The notes beneath the pieces were generated by a model. That model saw only the letters and a program-made list of their open reading frames with translations, had not been told where the DNA came from and searched no databases. A DNA stretch of 43,324 bases from the NCBI GenBank assembly GCA_022841545.1, contig JALHRF010000017.1, positions 1-43,324 of the forward strand, in the 5' to 3' direction. The translations under genes were made by a program, and so were the position numbers. Numbering within the stretch: position 1 is the stretch's first letter; every line of letters starts with the position of its first letter. This DNA is from Bauldia sp. GTDB lineage: Bacteria > Pseudomonadota > Alphaproteobacteria > Rhizobiales > Kaistiaceae. Below are positions 18,530-27,828 of the stretch, one piece after another.

Positions 18530-19531
18530 ATGAATCAGGGTCCGAAGAACCTCATCACCGACGTGAGCGGCATTCTGGTCGGGAATGCCGCCGATGCGCG
18601 AGTCAACAGCGGCGTCACGGTGGTGCTCTGCGAGCAGCCGGCGGTCGCCTCGGTCCATGTCATGGGCGGCGCGCCCGGGACGCGGGAGACCGACCTCCTC
18701 GCGCCCGAGCAGACGGTCGGCGCAATCGACGCGATCGTGCTGTCGGGCGGGTCCGCCTTCGGCCTCGACGCGGCCGGCAGCGTCATGGCGAGCCTGGCCG
18801 TCGCAGGACGCGGCTTCGCCATCGGCGACGTCCGCGTGCCGCTGGTGCCCGCCGCGATCCTCTTCGATCTCGTCAATGGCGGCGACAAAAGCTGGGGCGA
18901 GACGCCGCCCTATGCGGCGCTCGGCGCAGAGGCGCTGGCGGCGGTGGCCGTGGACTTCGCGGTCGGCACCGCCGGGGCCGGAGCCGGCGCCACCACGGTC
19001 AACCTCAAGGGCGGTCTCGGCTCGGCCTCGGTACGGCTCGATGACGGAACCACGGTGGGCGCGCTCGTTGCGGTCAACGCCCTTGGGCAGGCCACCATGG
19101 GCGACGGCCCGCATTTCTGGGCGGCGCCGTTCGAGATCGGAGACGAGTTCGGCGGGCTCGGCTGGCCGTCCGGGCCAACGCCCGAGGCGGCGGCGCTCCG
19201 CCACAAGGCGCAGGTCCTGCCGATCGAGAACACCACCATTGCCGTGATCGCCACCGACGCGACGCTGACCAAGGCCGAGGCCAAGCGGCTGGCGATCATG
19301 ACCCATGACGGTTTCGCCCGGGCGCTCTGGCCCTCGCACACGCCCTATGACGGCGACCTTGTCTTCGCGCTCGCCACCGGACGGTTGCCCCGAACCGAGC
19401 CGGTCGACATGGTGGCCCTCGGGGCAGCCGGGGCCGCGTGCATGGCCCGGGCAATCGCCCGCGGCGTCTACGAGGCGACCAAGTCGCCGGGCGACCGCGT
19501 GCCGACCTGGCGGGAGAGGTTCGGCCGCTGA
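18530..19531 (+). CDS. P1-family peptidase (DmpA/NylC-like Ntn hydrolase)
   Basis: A 333-residue self-processing N-terminal nucleophile hydrolase. The fold landmarks [29 protein letters not shown] and a late [11 protein letters not shown] match DmpA, BapA and NylC. The nucleophile is a Thr rather than Ser: the sequence [14 protein letters not shown] predicts cleavage between Asn234 and Thr235, as known for the nylon-oligomer hydrolase NylC. The family includes aminopeptidases acting on D- or beta-amino acids and amide-bond hydrolases; the substrate here is unknown. No signal peptide, so cytoplasmic. It begins 25 bases after the liv terminator's T-run and is followed 70 bases later by rpe. Confidence 0.88.
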   Translation: MNQGPKNLITDVSGILVGNAADARVNSGVTVVLCEQPAVASVHVMGGAPGTRETDLLAPEQTVGAIDAIVLSGGSAFGLDAAGSVMASLAVAGRGFAIGDVRVPLVPAAILFDLVNGGDKSWGETPPYAALGAEALAAVAVDFAVGTAGAGAGATTVNLKGGLGSASVRLDDGTTVGALVAVNALGQATMGDGPHFWAAPFEIGDEFGGLGWPSGPTPEAAALRHKAQVLPIENTTIAVIATDATLTKAEAKRLAIMTHDGFARALWPSHTPYDGDLVFALATGRLPRTEPVDMVALGAAGAACMARAIARGVYEATKSPGDRVPTWRERFGR

Positions 19532-19601
19532 GGCGCGGAGAGGACAGTGGAAGACGGCGCCCTCGTTGCACGCGGCGCGGCCGCATGGTACCGCGCGGGT
19601 C

Positions 19602-20267
19602 ATGGCCGGAAAAACCCTGATCGCGCCCTCCATGCTCGCCTCCGACTTTGCCCGGCTGGGCGAGGAAGTGGCGGCGATCGATGCGGCCGGCGCCGACTGG
19701 ATCCATCTCGACGTGATGGACGGGCACTTCGTCCCCAACCTCTCTTTCGGGCCGCCGGTGATCGCCGCGCTCCGGCGCTACACGAAGAAGCCGTTCGACG
19801 TCCACCTGATGATCGCGCCGGTCGATCCGTTCCTGGCCGCCTTTGCCGATGCCGGCGCCGACATCATCACCGTCCACCCCGAGGCGGGGCCGCATCTCCA
19901 CCGCACCCTCCAGACCATCCGCGGCCTGGGCAGGAAATCCGGCGTCGCCCTCAACCCGGCAACGCCCATCAATGCGGTCCGCCACGTCCTCGACCTCACC
20001 GACCTGATCCTGGTGATGAGCGTGAACCCCGGATTCGGCGGACAGGCCTTCATTCCGGGTGCGATCGACAAGGTGAAGGCGGTGCGGGCGCTCATCGGCG
20101 ACCGCGACATACGGGTCGAGGTCGATGGCGGCGTCGCGCCCGACAATGCGGGAGCGCTCGCCGCTGCGGGCGCGGACGTGCTGGTCGCCGGTTCCTCGGT
20201 GTTCAGGGGCGGCGACTATGCGGCCATGATCGCCGCGCTCAGGAACGCCGCCGACGTTGGCTCGTGA
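19602..20267 (+). CDS. rpe: Ribulose-phosphate 3-epimerase
   Basis: A 221-residue TIM-barrel enzyme that interconverts ribulose 5-phosphate and xylulose 5-phosphate in the pentose phosphate pathway and Calvin cycle. All signatures are present: [16 protein letters not shown], the metal and catalytic block [35 protein letters not shown] and VDGGVAPDN with the second catalytic Asp. The ATG at 19602 fits the family N-terminus. Supplying ribose phosphate fits its place upstream of purB, though a broken small ORF separates the two. Confidence 0.95.
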   Translation: MAGKTLIAPSMLASDFARLGEEVAAIDAAGADWIHLDVMDGHFVPNLSFGPPVIAALRRYTKKPFDVHLMIAPVDPFLAAFADAGADIITVHPEAGPHLHRTLQTIRGLGRKSGVALNPATPINAVRHVLDLTDLILVMSVNPGFGGQAFIPGAIDKVKAVRALIGDRDIRVEVDGGVAPDNAGALAAAGADVLVAGSSVFRGGDYAAMIAALRNAADVGS

Positions 20268-20413
20268 ATCTCGATCTGGAGGACTATCGTTGATGGCTGC
20301 ACGGGCGATCAGAGTTGCGACGCGTACAGGCCTGGTACGACGTTCACCCGATGCGCGCTCAGGCAGACCGTATCCACGTCAAGCGGTTCCGCCAGCGCGC
20401 GGCCCGGGCATAG
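20264..20413 (+). pseudogene. Small ORF interrupted by one in-frame TGA
   Basis: A GTG at 20264 overlaps the rpe stop and starts VNLDLEDYR, followed by TGA at 20291-20293 and then, in the same frame, WLHGRSELRRVQAWYDVHP and a basic end (HVKRFRQRAARA, TAG at 20411-20413). The 49 residues read like a real small basic protein, and restoring CGA for TGA would give DYRRWLHG. No selenocysteine context is apparent. Either the gene is recently broken, the base is an error, or translation restarts at a later TTG or ATG. I do not recognise the family. A short Arg-rich ORF in another frame (20292-20429) looks like a shadow. Confidence 0.5.
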
Positions 20414-20426
20414 GTCGGAGGAGCCG

Positions 20427-21737
20427 ATGATCCCCCGCTATTCCCGCCCCGAGATGGCGGCGATCTGGTCGCCCGAGACGCGTTTCCGCATCTGGTTCGA
20501 GATCGAGGCGGCCGCGCTCGACGGCATGGCCGAGATCGGCGCCGCCCCCAAGGAGGCCGCGCGCCTGGTCCGCGAGCGCGGCGAGAAGGCGGTCTTCGAC
20601 ATCGCCCGCATCGACGCGATCGAGCGGGAGACGAAGCACGACGTCATCGCCTTCCTCACCCACCTCGCCGAGATCGTCGGCCCCGAGTCACGCTACGTCC
20701 ACCAGGGGCTGACGTCGTCGGACGTGCTCGATACCTGCCTCGCGGTGCAGCTCGTCCGCGCCGCGGACCTGCTCATGGCCGACGTCGATGCGCTGCTCGC
20801 CGCGCTGAAGCGCCGCGCGCATGAGTTCAAGGACACCGTGACCATCGGCCGGAGCCACGGCATCCATGCCGAGCCGACCACCTTCGGCCTCAAGCTCGCT
20901 TTCGCCTTCGCCGAATTCGCCCGCGCCCGCCGCCGCCTCCATGCGGCGCGCGAGGAGGTGGCGGTGGCGGCGATCTCCGGTGCGGTCGGCACCTTCGCCA
21001 ATATCGACCCGCGGGTGGAGGAGCACGTCGCCCGCGCCCTCGGCCTCCGGCCCGAGGCGATCTCGACGCAGGTCATCCCGCGCGACCGCCACGCGATGTA
21101 CTTCGCCACCCTCGGCGTGGTTGCGTCGTCGATCGAGCGGCTTGCGACCGAGATCCGCCACCTGCAGCGGACCGAGGTGCGCGAGGTCGAGGAGTACTTT
21201 TCGCCAGGCCAGAAGGGCTCGTCGGCGATGCCGCACAAGCGGAACCCGGTGCTCTCGGAGAACCTCACCGGCCTCGCCCGCCTCGTCCGCTCGATGGCGC
21301 TGCCGGCGATGGAGGACGTCGCGCTCTGGCACGAGCGCGACATCTCGCATTCCTCGGTGGAGCGGGTCATCGCCCCCGACGCCACAATCGCGCTCGATTT
21401 CGCGCTGCACCGGCTTGCCGGGCTGATCGACAACTTGATCGTCTACCCCGAGGCGATGCAGGCGAATCTCGACCGTCTCGGCGGCCTCGTCCATTCGCAG
21501 GGCGTCATGCTCGCCCTGGCCCGCTCTGGCCTCAGCCGCGAGGCGGCCTACGCCATCGTCCAGCGGAATGCCATGCCGGTCTGGGAGGGGAAGGGGGACT
21601 TCCTGTCCCTCCTGAAGCAGGACCCGGAGGTCGCCCGGGCGATTCCGGAACCCGAGCTTGCGGCGCTGTTCGACGTCGGGCCGCACGTCGCCCATGTCGA
21701 CGAGATCTTCCACCGGGTCTTTGGCGTCAGCGGCTGA
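20427..21737 (+). CDS. purB: Adenylosuccinate lyase
   Basis: A 436-residue cytoplasmic enzyme acting twice in purine synthesis: it releases fumarate from SAICAR and from adenylosuccinate. The fumarase/aspartase-superfamily loop GQKGSSAMPHKRNP holds the catalytic Ser (about residue 265). The first active-site region (VHQGLTSSDVLDTC) and the IGRSHGIHAEPTTFG block carrying the catalytic His are also present. Start at 20427 is preceded by GGAGGAG. It is separated from purC by about 6 kb of unrelated genes. Convergent with the endolysin-like gene, two bases between stops. Confidence 0.96.
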   Translation: MIPRYSRPEMAAIWSPETRFRIWFEIEAAALDGMAEIGAAPKEAARLVRERGEKAVFDIARIDAIERETKHDVIAFLTHLAEIVGPESRYVHQGLTSSDVLDTCLAVQLVRAADLLMADVDALLAALKRRAHEFKDTVTIGRSHGIHAEPTTFGLKLAFAFAEFARARRRLHAAREEVAVAAISGAVGTFANIDPRVEEHVARALGLRPEAISTQVIPRDRHAMYFATLGVVASSIERLATEIRHLQRTEVREVEEYFSPGQKGSSAMPHKRNPVLSENLTGLARLVRSMALPAMEDVALWHERDISHSSVERVIAPDATIALDFALHRLAGLIDNLIVYPEAMQANLDRLGGLVHSQGVMLALARSGLSREAAYAIVQRNAMPVWEGKGDFLSLLKQDPEVARAIPEPELAALFDVGPHVAHVDEIFHRVFGVSG

Positions 21738-21739
21738 AA

Positions 21740-23302
21740 TCAGCTCACCTGCTTGCCTGAGACCTCCTGGATCCACTTCTCGACCTTGCCAAGGACGCCC
21801 CAAAGTGCGGTGGCGATCGCCACCGGTGCGACGATGCTCGCGGTCTCGGTCACCGTCCCGGTCATCGGCGCGTCGGGAGCAAAGAGCGTGGCGAGTTCCG
21901 GCACCAGGACGGCAAGCAAGGTGCCGATCACGCCGATTGCGGTCTTGCGCCCATTCAGCAGATTGCCGATCCCAGGTCCGAGCGCTTCGTTGACGGGCGT
22001 CAGCGGTGGCGGCGGTCTCGGCGTATCGGGCGTAGAGCCAGCCGTGACCTGCGACCCACCTGGAGTCGGGGCAGGCGGAGGCTGCGGCGGAGGGCCGGCA
22101 GGATCGGGCTGGATAAACGGCAGAGGCGAAGGCTCGGCGAGGAGCGTCTCGGTGAACTTCCGGATATCCTCGAGGCGGTTCATCCAACCTTTCCCGAATG
22201 TCGGGAAATGAGCGAGGCCGCGAAGGAACTCCTCCTGGATGCCGAGATAGGACCGCACGCAGGCTGCAACATTGATCTGCGCGACGGCGCCCAGAGTCTT
22301 GGGTCCGATCGCGCCATCGACGTCGATGTTGAAGCCTTGCGCGCGGATCGCACTTTGGAGAAATTTTGCGCTCCGGCTCGGCCCATGGAGCACGGCGCCG
22401 TTATAGACCACGGCGGCGGTCGCCACCGGCAGGTCGTCGCCGCGAACCACGTCATAGTAGAAGGCCCGCATGATCTGGCGCTGGGTCTGCCGGGTCAGCG
22501 CCTTGACCTCCGCCTTGGTCGCCTGCCTACCCAGCCAGCGCGAGAGCGTCGCCTGGGTGATCCCCATATTGGTGGCGCCGCCCGGATCGGCCGGGTGGTC
22601 GACATAGCCGCCTTCCCACTTGTCGATATAGGTCTGGATCCGCTCGAACTGGCTGGGCGACATGGCGGAGGCCTCCGGCTCTGGAACTGCAGGGCGGTCG
22701 AGTTCGGTATCGTCACCGGTTGGGAACAGGCTCGCGCCGGGCGACAGAGGCGGGGCTTCTCCCGGAGCATCGGACATGCCCGGCAGCGGAGGCCGTTCGG
22801 CGACCTTTGGCGGAGGCGGCGCATCGCCCGACCAACTAAGGATCACGGCCTGAAGGTTGTCGGCCCAGTCATCGTCCCCGAATGGCGGATAGATGCCCTG
22901 CCGGAGCTCGCTCGAGCTGGTCCCGGCGATCTGGAGGTGCGGCATCTCCCAGCTCAAGGGCTCGAGCCCGTGCTTCTTGCCGATCTCGTGGAGCGCCTTC
23001 CAATGCGCCGCATTGGCGCCGCTCGTATCCCAGCTCCACTGGCCGCCGACCTTCAGGACGAAGTCGGCCGCGAGACCATACTGGTGATAGGACTGCCAGG
23101 CGTCCGCCTTGGTGACCTTCGGCCCCGGTGTCGTCCGCCCCTTTGCGTAGAGGAACTTCTGCCGCTGCGGGGAGCGATAGGCCTCGAAGACCTCGAAAGG
23201 ATGATTGCCGGCGACGAGGTCCGCCATGACCGCCCTGACCGCAGATCGAACTGTCGGATGCAGGGACTCTAGATCGGTCTGCCGCTTCTCTACGGATGCC
23301 AT
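21740..23302 (-). CDS. Phage-type endolysin fusion: M15 peptidase + GH108 muramidase + holin-like anchor
   Basis: A 520-residue mosaic. Residues 1-135 are an M15-type L-Ala-D-Glu or D-Ala-D-Ala peptidase with zinc ligands His73 and Asp80 (SYHQYGLAAD) and His122 (EMPHLQI). Residues 136-215 are a Pro-rich linker. Residues 218-300 are a GH108 muramidase with the catalytic Glu230 in KWEGGYVDHPADPGGATNMGIT, followed by a peptidoglycan-binding region (310-385, with DVDGAIGPKTLGAV). After a second Pro-rich linker (392-435), residues 450-515 hold two hydrophobic helices like a holin or membrane anchor. No signal peptide. The start at 23302 has GGAGG; an ATG at 23338 is less likely. No other phage genes are nearby. 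It could act in lysis, gene-transfer-agent release or wall remodelling. Confidence 0.8.
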   Translation of the reverse strand: MASVEKRQTDLESLHPTVRSAVRAVMADLVAGNHPFEVFEAYRSPQRQKFLYAKGRTTPGPKVTKADAWQSYHQYGLAADFVLKVGGQWSWDTSGANAAHWKALHEIGKKHGLEPLSWEMPHLQIAGTSSSELRQGIYPPFGDDDWADNLQAVILSWSGDAPPPPKVAERPPLPGMSDAPGEAPPLSPGASLFPTGDDTELDRPAVPEPEASAMSPSQFERIQTYIDKWEGGYVDHPADPGGATNMGITQATLSRWLGRQATKAEVKALTRQTQRQIMRAFYYDVVRGDDLPVATAAVVYNGAVLHGPSRSAKFLQSAIRAQGFNIDVDGAIGPKTLGAVAQINVAACVRSYLGIQEEFLRGLAHFPTFGKGWMNRLEDIRKFTETLLAEPSPLPFIQPDPAGPPPQPPPAPTPGGSQVTAGSTPDTPRPPPPLTPVNEALGPGIGNLLNGRKTAIGVIGTLLAVLVPELATLFAPDAPMTGTVTETASIVAPVAIATALWGVLGKVEKWIQEVSGKQVS

Positions 23303-23477
23303 GGGACCTCCATACGCAACTAATGCAAGAAGACTCATGAAATACCCGTAAAAAGAGCAAGTCAATCCTGTTGCAGCCCAGGGCCGGGGTCGATGTGAAA
23401 GTAGGGTGAACGCCCCTTGGCGACGGCCGGCAAACGGGCGAAGTTCTCGTCCCATGCAGGCAGACGACGAGGACAGA

Positions 23478-24008
<531 letters not shown>

Positions 24009-24034
24009 AGCTAAACGCAGGAGGAGACCGAACC

Positions 24035-24391
24035 ATGCGCATGCCCGCCGCTCTCATCGCAGCCACCATCGGCACCGCCCTCGCCTCGCCGGCGGGAGCG
24101 GCTAGCTTCGACTGCAACAAGGCAAAGGCGCCGGACGAGATCGCGGTCTGCGCCAATCCCGACCTGTCAGCGCTCGATTCCGAGATGGGCGGCTTGTGGT
24201 TCGCCTACAGCCAAGTCCCGCTTCTGATGGGCATGAGCGGCAACCGGCAGGACGAGGCGCACGCCTTCCTGCAGACGCGCGCGGCCTGTGGCGCCAACGT
24301 CTCCTGCCTGACGAGCGCCTACACCCAGCGCATCGCCGCGCTGAAGCAGGAGATCACGTCAGGGATGCAGGAGTATTGCAGCAATCAGTGA
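24035..24391 (+). CDS. Secreted LprI/DUF1311-like protein
   Basis: A 118-residue exported protein with a signal peptide (residues 1-22, cleavage near GAA-SF). The mature N-terminus FDCNKAKAPDEIAVCANPDLSALDSEM is the DUF1311 pattern found in lysozyme inhibitor LprI and many Cys-paired periplasmic proteins. Four further cysteines (in AACGANVSCL and EYCSNQ) probably form disulphides. The region of LprI that inhibits lysozyme is not securely separable here, so a defensive role is only a suggestion. Good AGGAG site upstream. Possibly cotranscribed with the peroxidase. Confidence 0.75.
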   Translation: MRMPAALIAATIGTALASPAGAASFDCNKAKAPDEIAVCANPDLSALDSEMGGLWFAYSQVPLLMGMSGNRQDEAHAFLQTRAACGANVSCLTSAYTQRIAALKQEITSGMQEYCSNQ

Positions 24392-24510
24392 CGTGGGGCG
24401 AGGCGAGGCGTGCTCGGCCAGTTTCCTCCGCTCATGCCCGCACCCCATGCCGTGAAGAAATCGAGATCTGGATTTCACGTCGTGCGTCCCCGATCGGGTC
24501 GGGGGCAGGC

Positions 24511-24555
24511 TCTTCGAGGCCCGCCGCTCGCGCGGCGGGCATCTCAGCGATGAGG
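24511..24555 (-). repeat. Rhizobial-type intergenic palindromic repeat, copy 1
   Basis: Read on the minus strand: CCTCATCGCTGAGATGCCC, a GC-rich palindromic centre (GCCGCGCGAGCGGC), then GCCTCGAAGAG. The same ends, CCTCATC and GCCTCGAAG, frame copy 2 nearby in opposite orientation. Repeats of this form are scattered between genes in Rhizobiales. Confidence 0.65.
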
Positions 24556-24614
24556 GGGTGATTGGCTCCACACAGGTCACAAGTCTCTGCGCCGCTTATG
24601 GAGAACACCGACCT

Positions 24615-24659
24615 CCTCATCCTGAGGTGTGAGCGCGCAGCGCGAGCCTCGAAGGATGG
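24615..24659 (+). repeat. Rhizobial-type intergenic palindromic repeat, copy 2
   Basis: CCTCATCCTGAGGTGTGAGC, a short palindromic core (GCGCGCAGCGCG) and GCCTCGAAGGATGG. It closely matches a widespread rhizobial intergenic element and is inverted relative to copy 1, 59 bases away. The 24392-24748 gap contains no gene I can support besides these repeats. Confidence 0.75.
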
Positions 24660-24748
24660 ATTGCCCGACTTCAAGGACAGTCTTCGCAGCCTAGAAGGTG
24701 GGCATCCCACCCCAGTGGCAGCGGACGTACTTGCCCCGGAGATTCCAC

Positions 24749-25453
24749 CTACCCGTCGTCACCCCACAGGATGCCCGACCGGTACACCGCGCCGGCGACA
24801 ATGGCGCCGGCAAGCGGCGCCACGATGAACAGCCAGAGCTGCGCCAGCGCCGATCCACCTACGAACAGGGCGGGCCCGAGGCTGCGCGCCGGGTTCACCG
24901 ACACGCCGGTGACGTTTATGCCGACGATGTGGATCACCGCCAGCGTCAGGCCGATGGCGAGGCCGGCAAAGCCCGCGATGTGGAGCGGCGTCCCCTTCCG
25001 GGTCACGCCGAGGATGGTGATGAGGAAGAGGAAGGTGGCGACCACCTCGAAGACAAGCGCCGAGAGGAGATTGAACTCGCCGAGATAGCCGGTGCCCCAG
25101 CCGTTCTGGCCGAGGCCGCCGTCCCATCCCGTCGCCTTGCCGGACATGATGAGATAGAGCACCGCCGTGCCGGCGATGGCGCCGAGGCACTGGGCGATAA
25201 CGTACTGGATCATCTCGCCGGTCGGCATGCGGCCTGCAATCCAGACCCCGACGCTCACCGCCGGATTAACGTGGCAGCCCGAGACGCCGCCGATACCGTA
25301 GGCCATGGCAACGATGGCGAGGCCGAAGGCGAAGGATATGCCGAGCACGCCCACCGTCGTTGCGCCGATCGCCGGACCGGCGATGACCGCCGCGCCGCAA
25401 CCGAAGAGCACCAGTGTGAATGTGCCGATGAACTCGGCCAGCATCTTGTTCAT
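24749..25453 (-). CDS. aqpZ: Aquaporin Z-type water channel
   Basis: A 234-residue inner-membrane channel with six helices and two NPA half-helices: HVNPAVSVG (residues 63-65) and SVNPARSLGPAL. The Arg after the second NPA is the selectivity-filter arginine. MNKMLAEFIGTFTLVLFGCG is the classic N-terminus. The narrow-filter pattern suggests water rather than glycerol transport. Minus strand, alone, with the repeat-bearing 357-base gap downstream and the porin gene upstream in the same orientation. Confidence 0.94.
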   Translation of the reverse strand: MNKMLAEFIGTFTLVLFGCGAAVIAGPAIGATTVGVLGISFAFGLAIVAMAYGIGGVSGCHVNPAVSVGVWIAGRMPTGEMIQYVIAQCLGAIAGTAVLYLIMSGKATGWDGGLGQNGWGTGYLGEFNLLSALVFEVVATFLFLITILGVTRKGTPLHIAGFAGLAIGLTLAVIHIVGINVTGVSVNPARSLGPALFVGGSALAQLWLFIVAPLAGAIVAGAVYRSGILWGDDG

Positions 25454-25533
25454 GAACGTCGCTCCCCAGCAGAATCAGTCAGCGCAGGGAGTATAGCGCC
25501 CCTCGCAGCTTATACGGAGGGGTAGGGGCGTAC

Positions 25534-26310
25534 CTATTTCCGGCCGAGAAAGGCCGAGGCCGCCGTATCGACCGAGAGCGTCGCCATGACGCGATGGCCG
25601 CAGGCGCTGCGCGACATGAGGAGAGCGCAGTCCCCACGGGACAGGTCGCTGCCGACATAGCGGAGATCGATCGTCACGGTCTCTTCCCAGGACCAGTAGA
25701 CGCCGGCATTCCAGGTCCAGTAGTCCGGCAGGGCCAGCGAGTCGGCGTAATACTGCCACGCAAGTCCGCCCGACACGCCGAAATCCGCCGGGAGCGCGTA
25801 GTCCACCGTGCCCTCGAACCATAGCGAGTAGTCGCCCATCTGCGAGTAGTCGGGCGCGTAGTAGACATTGCCGCCGACGGTCAGCGCGTCGGTCGCGTAG
25901 TACTCGGCAACGCCGTAAAGCGAGCCATAGTCGGGCGAGGTCTCGTTGACGTAGAAGTAATGGGCATAGCCGAGGTCGAAGGCGGCCCTGTCGATCTCCG
26001 GCCTGATGCCGGCATAGACGTCGATCTCGACATCGGCCTCGTCGCCGAAATCGACATTCGACGCCCAGGCCCCGACATAGGCAATGTTGTAGTTGGCCTC
26101 GAAATAGCCTTGAACCGCGGGCTTGCCGCCGGTCTGGCTCACGCCACCGGAAATGTAGTCGCTGGTCACCGCCGCTCCGAAGGCGACGTCGAAGTCATCA
26201 CCGAGCCCGCCGGCGAACGCAGGGCCCGCAAAGAGAAACAGCGCAGAAAGGGCTATGACACCCTTTGCTGCGCTGTTCGGCACTCGCATCATTTGCGGTC
26301 GCCGCCCCAT
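25534..26310 (-). CDS. TorF-family putative porin (outer-membrane beta-barrel)
   Basis: A 258-residue outer-membrane protein with a signal peptide (about residues 10-33, ending AFA-GG). The mature protein begins FDVAFGAAVTSDYISGGVSQ, the mark of the gcw_chp/TorF group, followed by alternating Tyr-rich strands (YAHYFYVNETSPDYGS, VYYAPDYSQMGDYS), consistent with a beta-barrel. A long insertion with two cysteines lies near the end (RGDCALLMSRSACG). Family members are thought to be porins, with no confirmed substrate. An in-frame ATG seven codons downstream (MRVPNSAAKG) is an equally good start. Confidence 0.8.
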   Translation of the reverse strand: MGRRPQMMRVPNSAAKGVIALSALFLFAGPAFAGGLGDDFDVAFGAAVTSDYISGGVSQTGGKPAVQGYFEANYNIAYVGAWASNVDFGDEADVEIDVYAGIRPEIDRAAFDLGYAHYFYVNETSPDYGSLYGVAEYYATDALTVGGNVYYAPDYSQMGDYSLWFEGTVDYALPADFGVSGGLAWQYYADSLALPDYWTWNAGVYWSWEETVTIDLRYVGSDLSRGDCALLMSRSACGHRVMATLSVDTAASAFLGRK

Positions 26311-26449
26311 TCCCCCGAGTCTACGGCTTCATTCCCCGACGCCATTAGGACCGCCTCGGACCGTCCGGCACAAGACAAAACCGCAGCGAGTACGGCTTTT
26401 GCAGACGAGTGTTGCGGATCGGCAACGGCGTTGCCCGGCGGCGACAACG

Positions 26450-27217
26450 TCAGGACGCCTTGACCGCCGCCAGCATCGCCTTGGCGCCCTCGGCGAGGTA
26501 GGTCTGATCGGCTCCGAGTGCGACGAAGCGATAGCCGCATTCGATGAAGAAGCGGGCGCGGGCGGGATTGACCGCGAAGGCGCCTGCGATCTTGCCCACG
26601 GCGTTGGCGCGATCGGCCAAACGGCGGATCGGCTCGTCGAGCCATGCCGCGGTGGCCGCGATCTCCTTGCCGCCCGACAGCGTCACCGACAGGTCGGACG
26701 GCCCCATGAACACCCCGTCGAGCCCCTCGACACCCAGGATTTCGTCGACGACGTCGAGGGCCCTTGCCGTCTCGACCATGGCGAAGACCATGGTGGTCTG
26801 ATTGGCCGTATGGAGCTGGGTGGGCAGGTCCGGAACGCCGAGCACGGTCAGAGCGCGGATCGGCCCCCAGCTCCGGTCGCCGACCGGCGGGTACTTGGTC
26901 GCGGCAACCAGCGCCTTCGCGTCGGCCGCGGTATTGATCATCGGCGCGATCACCGCCTCGGCCCCGAAATCGAGGACCCGGCTCGCCGTGGCATTGTCGC
27001 CGACGGCGATACGGACGACCGCCGGCTTGCCGGCATAGGCGACGCCGGTGATCGAGCGCATTACCGACTGCAGATCGTGGAGGCCATGCTGCATGTCCAT
27101 CGCGACGGCGTCGAAGCCCTGACGGGCGACGAGTTCCGCGACGAGCGGCTCGGGGAGCTGGGTCCAGCCGGAAATCAGCGTTTCGCCGGAGCGGAGGCGT
27201 TCGGCCAGGCCGGTCAT
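26450..27217 (-). CDS. HpcH/HpaI-family class II aldolase
   Basis: A 255-residue TIM-barrel aldolase that cleaves or forms 2-keto-3-deoxy acids with pyruvate as donor. The catalytic base is His44 in AMDMQHGLHD, metal ligands are the Glu in FAMVETARALD and the Asp in GVFMGPSDLSVTL, and the phosphate-binding RxxxWGPxR segment reads DRSWGPIRAL. All active-site elements are intact. No aromatic-degradation genes are adjacent, so the physiological substrate is open. Cytoplasmic. Located between the porin and zeta-subunit genes, all on the minus strand. Confidence 0.9.
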   Translation of the reverse strand: MTGLAERLRSGETLISGWTQLPEPLVAELVARQGFDAVAMDMQHGLHDLQSVMRSITGVAYAGKPAVVRIAVGDNATASRVLDFGAEAVIAPMINTAADAKALVAATKYPPVGDRSWGPIRALTVLGVPDLPTQLHTANQTTMVFAMVETARALDVVDEILGVEGLDGVFMGPSDLSVTLSGGKEIAATAAWLDEPIRRLADRANAVGKIAGAFAVNPARARFFIECGYRFVALGADQTYLAEGAKAMLAAVKAS

Positions 27218-27239
27218 GGCGCCACCCTGGGGCGACGGG

Positions 27240-27563
27240 TCACGTGCCGGCTTCGATCTGCTGGACGGCGGTCGCCATCAGTTCGGCCATGGTGCGGCGG
27301 ATCTGGTGATCCGATTCGGGCACGCCCGCAGCATCGAAGTCGGCCCGAACCTTGCGGAAAACGTCCTCCTCGCCCGCCTCCTCGAAGTCGGCGGCAACCA
27401 CGGACCTGGCGTATTCCTGAGCGGCCTCGCCGGCCTTGCCGAGCTTCTCCGCCGCCCACAGGCCGAGAAGCTTGTTCCGCCGGGCCTCCGCCTTGAAGCG
27501 CAGCGTCTCGTCGCGCGCAAACTTGGCCTCGAAACCATCCTCACGCTTGTCGAAAGTCGTCAC
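27240..27563 (-). CDS. F1FO-ATP synthase inhibitor subunit zeta (DUF1476)
   Basis: A 107-residue four-helix protein of the alphaproteobacterial zeta family. It begins TTFDKREDGFEAKFARDETLRFKAEARRNK, the inhibitory helix known from Paracoccus, where zeta blocks ATP hydrolysis by F1. The remaining helices (QEYARSVVAADFEEAGEEDV and the MAELMATAVQQIEAG tail) match the family in length. Its place directly upstream of, and divergent from, purC is a familiar Rhizobiales arrangement. The 265-base divergent gap holds both promoters; I could not mark either with confidence. Confidence 0.93.
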   Translation of the reverse strand: MTTFDKREDGFEAKFARDETLRFKAEARRNKLLGLWAAEKLGKAGEAAQEYARSVVAADFEEAGEEDVFRKVRADFDAAGVPESDHQIRRTMAELMATAVQQIEAGT

Positions 27564-27828
27564 GGAAAGGCCTCCTCATGGCGAATATCGTGCGGTTGCG
27601 TGGCCTTGCATATCGTTTGGACATGACTAAATCAACGCTGCGGGCTCGCTCCCGCCGGCCAAACAAGGCTGCTGCCCCGAGGGACCGTCATTGTTTATCG
27701 GGGACCGATCGAATATGGTCTCCACGAGAGGCGGTCCCACACCTCCGAGTCGGCCGTAGGCTATTGATACGGCAAGGAATTCTTCGGACCCCATCATTAT
27801 GGACATCCTCAAACCACGGTATGTGCCC

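Noticed and set aside
20291..20293. In-frame TGA as selenocysteine
   Set aside because: No SECIS-like hairpin seen right after it and no redox motif; a broken gene or internal start is simpler.
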